A stretch of 18,909 bases of DNA, taken from assembly GCA_011051855.1 (NCBI GenBank), contig DRKG01000522.1, positions 1-18,909 of the forward strand, in the 5' to 3' direction. The notes under the pieces were generated by a model. It did not search any database and had not been told where the DNA came from. It saw only the letters and a list, made by a program, of their open reading frames with translations. The stretch is from a bacterium. Lineage in GTDB: Bacteria; Planctomycetota; UBA1135; UBA2386. The translations under genes were made by a program, and so were the position numbers. Shown here in pieces: positions 14,917-18,909 of the stretch. Position 1 is the stretch's first letter, and the number at the start of each line of letters is the position of its first letter.

Positions 14917-15621
14917 ATGCTCACCACCCGGCTCTCGCCGTTGCGGCTGCTGCCGCTGCTGCTGCTGGCGGCGTTCTCCTGCACCAGTTCCAACCGCCCG
15001 GACGGCGGCGAGGCCGCCGCTGCTGAAGGCCGCATGAGCGCACCCGACCCCCCCGCCGACCGCAACCCCACCACCGAAGAGTCGCCCGCGACCGCGCTGG
15101 CGACGTTCGGCGGCGGCTGCTTCTGGTGCACCGAGGCCGTGCTCGAACAACTCGACGGCGTGCTCGACGTGCGCTCGGGCTACATGGGCGGCGACGTCGA
15201 GCAGCCGACCTACCAGCAGGTCTGCACCGGCACCACCAACCACGCCGAAGTCGTGCAGGTGACGTTCGACCCGCGGCGGATCTCGTACGAGACCCTGCTC
15301 GATTGGTTCTTCCGCTCGCACGACCCGACCACGCTGAACCGCCAGGGCGCCGACGTCGGCACCCAGTACCGGTCGGTGGTGTTCTGGCACAGTGAGGAAC
15401 AGCGGCAGCAGGCCGAGGACTTCGTCGCCAGGATCGCACCCAACTGGAACGCGCCGATCGTCACCGAGATCAGCCCAGCGCAGACGTTCTGGGAGGCCGA
15501 GGCCTACCACCAGGACTACTACCGGAACAACCCGGGCCAGGGTTACTGCCGGGTGGTGATCAAGCCGAAGCTGGAGAAGCTGCACCTCGACACCGGCGAC
15601 GGCAAACCGCGCGACAAGTAG
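14917..15621 (+). CDS. msrA: Peptide methionine (S)-S-oxide reductase MsrA, predicted lipoprotein
   Basis: This 234-residue protein reduces methionine-S-sulfoxide in proteins. It begins with a signal peptide (basic Arg5 and Arg10, a leucine-rich core, then LAAFSC), suggesting lipid attachment at Cys22, although Phe at -2 and Ser at -1 make the lipobox imperfect. A Pro/Glu/Ala-rich linker runs to about 60. The MsrA domain starts at LATFGGGCFWC with catalytic Cys68. It continues with SGYMGGD, PTYQQVCTG, NHAEVVQVTFDP, GADVGTQYRS and YHQDYY. A likely resolving Cys211 is in GYCRVVI. Export places it in the envelope, where it would repair oxidised proteins. ATG 14917 fits the signal peptide; an in-frame ATG at 14827 lies inside the palindrome region and is rejected. 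No Shine-Dalgarno sequence is visible. Confidence 0.92.
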   Translation: MLTTRLSPLRLLPLLLLAAFSCTSSNRPDGGEAAAAEGRMSAPDPPADRNPTTEESPATALATFGGGCFWCTEAVLEQLDGVLDVRSGYMGGDVEQPTYQQVCTGTTNHAEVVQVTFDPRRISYETLLDWFFRSHDPTTLNRQGADVGTQYRSVVFWHSEEQRQQAEDFVARIAPNWNAPIVTEISPAQTFWEAEAYHQDYYRNNPGQGYCRVVIKPKLEKLHLDTGDGKPRDK

Positions 15622-15677
15622 CGCGGCCGGGACCCGGGCTCGCACCGGGGCACCGCGTCGGTGACGATCGTTGCGCG

Positions 15678-16574
15678 ATGTCGTCGTCCGCACCTGCTCC
15701 CGCGATCCCCGGCAAGGCCCGCATACTCGCACTGGTCGCGCTGCTATGCCTGGTCTGGAGCAGCACCTGGTGGGCGATCCGCGTCTGCCTCGAAGTGCAG
15801 CCGCCGCTCTCGTCGGCCGGCGCGCGGTTCGCGATCGCCGGCATCGCGATGGCGATGGTCACTCCATGGTTGCGCGGGAAGGAGCAAGCCCCGCCACCGA
15901 AGACCTGGCTGTGGATCGTCTGCGGCGCCACCAACTTCGCCGGCGGCTACGGCGTGCTCTACTGCGCCGAGACGGTGGTGCCGTCGGGCATCGCGGCGGT
16001 GCTGTGGGCGGTGTTCCCGCTGCTGATGGCCGGCAGCGCCACCATGTTCCTCGGCGAACGGCTGTCGCTGCGGCAATGGTGCGGCTTCGGCGTGTCGTTC
16101 GCCGGCATCGTAGCGGTATTCGCCGGCGACCTCGGCGGCGTCGGGCGCGACCAGCTCGGCTACGCGTGGCTGGTGCTGCTGAGTCCGCTGATCGCCGCGA
16201 TCGGCACCACGCTGGTCAAGAAGCACGGTAGCCACACGTCGTCGGTGCTGCTCAACCGCAACGGCATGCTGCTCGGCGCGGCCCTGCTGCTGGCGGCGGC
16301 ATTCGCGCGGGAAGATCCGTTCGCCATCGCGTGGACGCCACGGGCTATCATCGCCACCGTCTACCTCGCCGTATTCGGCACCACGCTGACGTTCGGCGTC
16401 TACTTCTGGCTGCTGCGCACGGCGCCCGCCGCGATGCTCTCCCTGATCAACTACGTGACTCCGGTGCTGGCGATGGTGTTCGCCACGCTGGTCGGCGACG
16501 GCGACCACGGCCTCGGCTCGTGGCTCGGCGCCGGCCTGGTCACATTCGGCATCGCACTGGTGGTGCGCCGATGA
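15678..16574 (+). CDS. DMT-superfamily transporter, EamA family
   Basis: This 298-residue inner-membrane protein has two EamA repeats and about ten helices. The first repeat opens at LVALLCLVWSSTWWAIRVCL (about 18-37), with the typical WSSTWWAI motif, and ends at the LGERLS turn and the following helix (about 124-150). The second repeat starts near 162 (YAWLVLLSPLIAAIGTTL). It contains VFGTTLTFGVYFWLL and INYVTPVLAMVFATLVGD, and ends in ALVVRR. Family members export amino acids, nucleobases or other small metabolites; the substrate here is unknown. It starts 56 bp after msrA. That gap contains a CCGGGaCCCGG palindrome but no T-run, so readthrough is likely. Its stop overlaps the start of the lysozyme-like gene (ATGA). 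Confidence 0.9.
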   Translation: MSSSAPAPAIPGKARILALVALLCLVWSSTWWAIRVCLEVQPPLSSAGARFAIAGIAMAMVTPWLRGKEQAPPPKTWLWIVCGATNFAGGYGVLYCAETVVPSGIAAVLWAVFPLLMAGSATMFLGERLSLRQWCGFGVSFAGIVAVFAGDLGGVGRDQLGYAWLVLLSPLIAAIGTTLVKKHGSHTSSVLLNRNGMLLGAALLLAAAFAREDPFAIAWTPRAIIATVYLAVFGTTLTFGVYFWLLRTAPAAMLSLINYVTPVLAMVFATLVGDGDHGLGSWLGAGLVTFGIALVVRR

Positions 16575-17050
16575 TGCGCCGCTTGCGCCTGCACCAACTG
16601 CGCCCGCGCTCGCGCCGCAGCGCCGGCACCCTGGGCGCTCTGTTGCTGCTGCTCTTGTGGGTTGCCTTCGGCGGCGAGAGCCGTGCCGCGGTCGACACGT
16701 GGCAACGCCGTGACATCCTCGACGCGATCCTGTGGGTCGAGAGCCGCGGTCGCGACGACGTGCCCGACGGCGACGACGGCCTGGCCATCGGCCCCTACCA
16801 GATCCACCGGGTCTACTGGCTCGACGCCACCGAGTTCGATCCGGCGATCGGCGGCAGCTACCGGGACTGCCGCCGGCGCACCTACGCCGAACGCGTCATC
16901 GACGCCTACATGCGCCGCTACGCCCCCGACGCCTGGCGCATCGGCGACGCCCAGACGATCGCGCGCATCCACAACGGCGGCCCCAAGGGCCACACCCGCC
17001 AGTCGACCCTCGACTACTGGCGGCGCGTGCGAAGCCGCCTGCCTCAATAG
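16571..17050 (+). CDS. Secreted i-type-lysozyme (destabilase)-like protein
   Basis: This 159-residue protein has a basic N-terminus and a hydrophobic core (ALLLLLLWVAF, about 23-33). A possible signal peptidase site follows SRAA near residue 40. The mature part resembles i-type lysozymes (destabilases): ILWVESRGRDD, then GLAIGPYQIHRVYW, then YRDC, AYMRRYAP, and the hallmark ARIHNGGPKG followed by STLDYW. Glu57 and Asp69 are 12 apart, the same spacing as the catalytic Glu18 and Asp30 of the clam enzyme. Animal enzymes are rich in disulfides; this one has a single Cys (100). Peptidoglycan cleavage in the periplasm is the likely role. ATG 16571 overlaps the transporter stop as ATGA, with a second ATG right after it. 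The 3' end overlaps the convergent gene by 7 bp. Confidence 0.75.
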   Translation: MMRRLRLHQLRPRSRRSAGTLGALLLLLLWVAFGGESRAAVDTWQRRDILDAILWVESRGRDDVPDGDDGLAIGPYQIHRVYWLDATEFDPAIGGSYRDCRRRTYAERVIDAYMRRYAPDAWRIGDAQTIARIHNGGPKGHTRQSTLDYWRRVRSRLPQ

Positions 17051-18909
17051 GCGGTACCGACCGGGTCGACCCAGAAGTGCAGCACCTGGAACCCGCGTTC
17101 GCCGCTGCCGCTGCCGCCCTGGTGGTAGAGCACGGCGCCGAACGCGTAGCTCCACTGGCTGTACTCGTCGTAGTCGTCGATGTCGCCGACGCTGCCCTCG
17201 AACAGCGTGCCGACACCGGTCTCGATCGTGTAGACGTCGCCGTAGCCGATGCCGACACTGACGCCGCCGACGAGCGGGCCGATCTGGAGTTCGACCTCGA
17301 GGCCGTTGCTGATCGTGCGCGACTGCTCGGTCGAGTTCGTGTTGGTGATCTCGACGCTGGCGGTGTTGGCGAACGTGCCCTGGCCGACCGTCTGGGTCTG
17401 CGACAACCAGCCGCTGCCGCCGGCGCGCGCCTGCGCCTCACTCAAGGTCAGGTAGGTCGACGGATCGCCGATCGTGTGGCCGAGCAGAGCGGCGCGGTCG
17501 ATCTGGTCCTCCGGATCGACGTTGGCGTTGTAGTAGTCGAGCGTCCACTTGTAGATGCGCGTCGACACCGGCACGTCGAGCGAGAACGTCTTGCCGGCCA
17601 TGGTCGGGTCGGACGTCGTCAGCACATCGTAGTCGTAGGAGCGGTAGAGGGTGCCCTGGAAGACGATGTGGTCGTCCTCGCTGCCGCCGATGTAGGACAG
17701 CGTCTTGGCCACCTCGATACCGCTGCCGTACGCCTCCTCGATCGACTGCTCGTAGACGTAGCGCACGCCGGCCGAGAAGAAACCCTGCATGAAGTCGCCG
17801 GACAGACCGCCGTTGGCGGTGACCGTCGTCGCCGACGTCACGGTGTGGGTCGCGCTCGTGCTGCTCGTCTGGCCGTAGGTGACGACCGATTCCTCGAAGT
17901 TCTGGCTGATGCCCGCCTTGGTCGGAGCCGCGGCCATGACGCAGATCGGCATCGGGTGCGCCAGCGTCAGGTGCTTGGTGCCCGTGTAGCGCACGGCGAT
18001 GCTGTCGCCCTGCAGGTCGCTGCCGGCCAGTACGAGGGTGTGCTGGGCGTTGCCGGCGGGCACGGCGGGCCGCTGCCACGTCGCCTCGATGCCGAGGCCG
18101 TAACCCAACAACTCGTTGTTGGTGTTGTACTGCTCCTCACGGCCGATCCGCTGCAACAGAATGGTCGGGTTGTTGCCGCGATCGAGCGTGCCGACGGCGA
18201 TCCGGTCACGGGCTTCGAGCGTGTCGCGGATCACGCAGGTGCTCGTGAACGAATCGGGATCGTAGCCGGAGCCGAGCCCCAGGCTCTGGCTGGCACCGAG
18301 CCAGAGGCTGACGTCGTCACCGAACGACCACTGGTCGACGCCGAACTGCCATCCGGCGCTGATCTCGGCCCCCCAAGTCCGCACGATGCCGTCGGTGCCG
18401 TTGCCGTCGAGGTCGGCGGCGTGCAGTTGCCAGCTACAGGTCGTGCGCTGCGTCACGGTGCGGATGCCGTTGCCGCCGAGGGCCTGTGGCTCGTCGACGA
18501 ATGCGAAGCCCGTGCCGGCGTCGTCGTAGCGCGCCAGCCGCCACAACGCGCCGGAATAGCCGTCCACGCCGCAGAACACGATCTCGTCGTGCTCGTCGCC
18601 GTCGAAGTCGCCGGCGACGACCTCGGCCGCGTTCCAGGTGAAGTAGTAGTTGCTCGACGAGGCGTCGCCGAAGGGGGCGAAGCCCGGTGCCGATTCGCTG
18701 GTCCAGGATGCGAGCACGACGTAGCCGTGGTTGGCGTCGTCGAGCACGCGGGCGCGGGCGATGCCGTTGCCGTTCCCGAACAGCTCGAGCACCGCGATCT
18801 CGGCCGCCTCGTCGTCGTCGAAGTTGCCGGTGGCGATGCGGCAGTCGTTCCAACCCGAGCCGGGCGGTGTGCCGGTGTAGTCGAAGAGCTGCAGGTGGCC
18901 GCCGACGGC
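17044..18909 (-). CDS. Large FG-GAP-repeat protein with unassigned beta-rich C-terminal half (5' end outside window)
   Basis: The frame is open from the right edge to a TGA at 17046-17044, giving 621 visible residues; the true start and any signal peptide lie outside. The first 200 or so residues hold several FG-GAP/VCBS-like units with acidic calcium-type loops: GNFDDDEAAEIAV, AGDFDGDEHDEIVF and ADLDGNGTDGIV. Such repeats usually form a beta-propeller on extracellular proteins. The last 340 residues match nothing I recognise. They are rich in Ser/Thr with alternating beta patterns (TSSTSATHTVTSATTVT; SVEITNTNSTEQSRTISNG) and a Gly/Val segment (LVGGVSVGIGYG). This recalls aerolysin-type beta-pore proteins, but that is only an impression. 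A GTG at 18792 could serve as a start but would split the first repeat. It overlaps the lysozyme-like gene by 7 bp. Confidence 0.7.
   Translation of the reverse strand, partial: AVGGHLQLFDYTGTPPGSGWNDCRIATGNFDDDEAAEIAVLELFGNGNGIARARVLDDANHGYVVLASWTSESAPGFAPFGDASSSNYYFTWNAAEVVAGDFDGDEHDEIVFCGVDGYSGALWRLARYDDAGTGFAFVDEPQALGGNGIRTVTQRTTCSWQLHAADLDGNGTDGIVRTWGAEISAGWQFGVDQWSFGDDVSLWLGASQSLGLGSGYDPDSFTSTCVIRDTLEARDRIAVGTLDRGNNPTILLQRIGREEQYNTNNELLGYGLGIEATWQRPAVPAGNAQHTLVLAGSDLQGDSIAVRYTGTKHLTLAHPMPICVMAAAPTKAGISQNFEESVVTYGQTSSTSATHTVTSATTVTANGGLSGDFMQGFFSAGVRYVYEQSIEEAYGSGIEVAKTLSYIGGSEDDHIVFQGTLYRSYDYDVLTTSDPTMAGKTFSLDVPVSTRIYKWTLDYYNANVDPEDQIDRAALLGHTIGDPSTYLTLSEAQARAGGSGWLSQTQTVGQGTFANTASVEITNTNSTEQSRTISNGLEVELQIGPLVGGVSVGIGYGDVYTIETGVGTLFEGSVGDIDDYDEYSQWSYAFGAVLYHQGGSGSGERGFQVLHFWVDPVGTAY

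Noticed and set aside
14315..15026. Open frames on the + strand across the rrm gene
   Set aside because: These are Ala/Arg/Pro repeats produced by the complement of the RG-rich tail codons; RNP1 and RNP2 fix the real strand.
15622..15677. Rho-independent terminator after msrA
   Set aside because: A CCGGGaCCCGG palindrome is present, but there is no useful loop and no T-run.
1..18909. CRISPR array, tRNA genes, insertion sequences or prophage
   Set aside because: No regularly spaced repeats, transposase or integrase motifs, or tRNA-like T-loop patterns were found on reading both strands; a covariance-model search was not possible.

Overview
The window is a gene-dense, very GC-rich stretch of a bacterial chromosome. 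Many genes have TTG or GTG starts, few have a clear Shine-Dalgarno sequence, and long antisense open frames are common. The gene set suggests an environmental Gram-negative lineage: a MacAB-like envelope exporter, a lipoprotein MsrA, an accessory DnaE, an RRM protein, an i-type-lysozyme-like protein and a large FG-GAP protein. Planctomycetota would fit well and Myxococcota or related groups would also fit. This is inference, because there is no rRNA or other marker gene.

Layout, left to right. (1) The 3' end of an unrecognised + strand gene (2-322) is followed by a gap holding an inverted pair of DnaA-box-like sequences. A dynamin-like GTPase (515-2647) follows. (2) Convergent to it is a minus-strand pair: a universal stress protein and, coupled through a GTGA overlap, a LonC/YcbZ-type Lon-like protease (5557-2655). 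(3) A + strand operon (5644-10112) encodes an HlyD/MacA-type adaptor, an ABC ATPase and two different FtsX-type permeases. Together these should form one tripartite or Lol/Mac-like envelope transporter. An MFS transporter remnant follows; it has lost its middle and is out of frame. (4) A minus-strand cluster (14767-10407) encodes an RRM RNA-binding protein, an accessory DNA polymerase III alpha subunit with a degenerate PHP domain, and a NYN/PIN (Zc3h12a-like) ribonuclease. (5) A + strand run (14917-17050) encodes a lipoprotein MsrA, a DMT/EamA exporter and a small secreted i-type-lysozyme-like protein whose start overlaps the exporter stop. (6) Convergent to that run, and open at the right edge, is a large FG-GAP-repeat protein. 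Its C-terminal half is rich in Ser/Thr beta structure and may be toxin-like.

No tRNA, rRNA, CRISPR array, insertion sequence or integrase was seen. No single multigene system stands out as clearly new. The strongest leads are the cysteine-poor bacterial i-type lysozyme, the FG-GAP protein with an unassigned beta-rich half, the DnaA-box pair, and the NYN ribonuclease beside the accessory polymerase. Several short palindromes sit exactly at gene starts and look regulatory.
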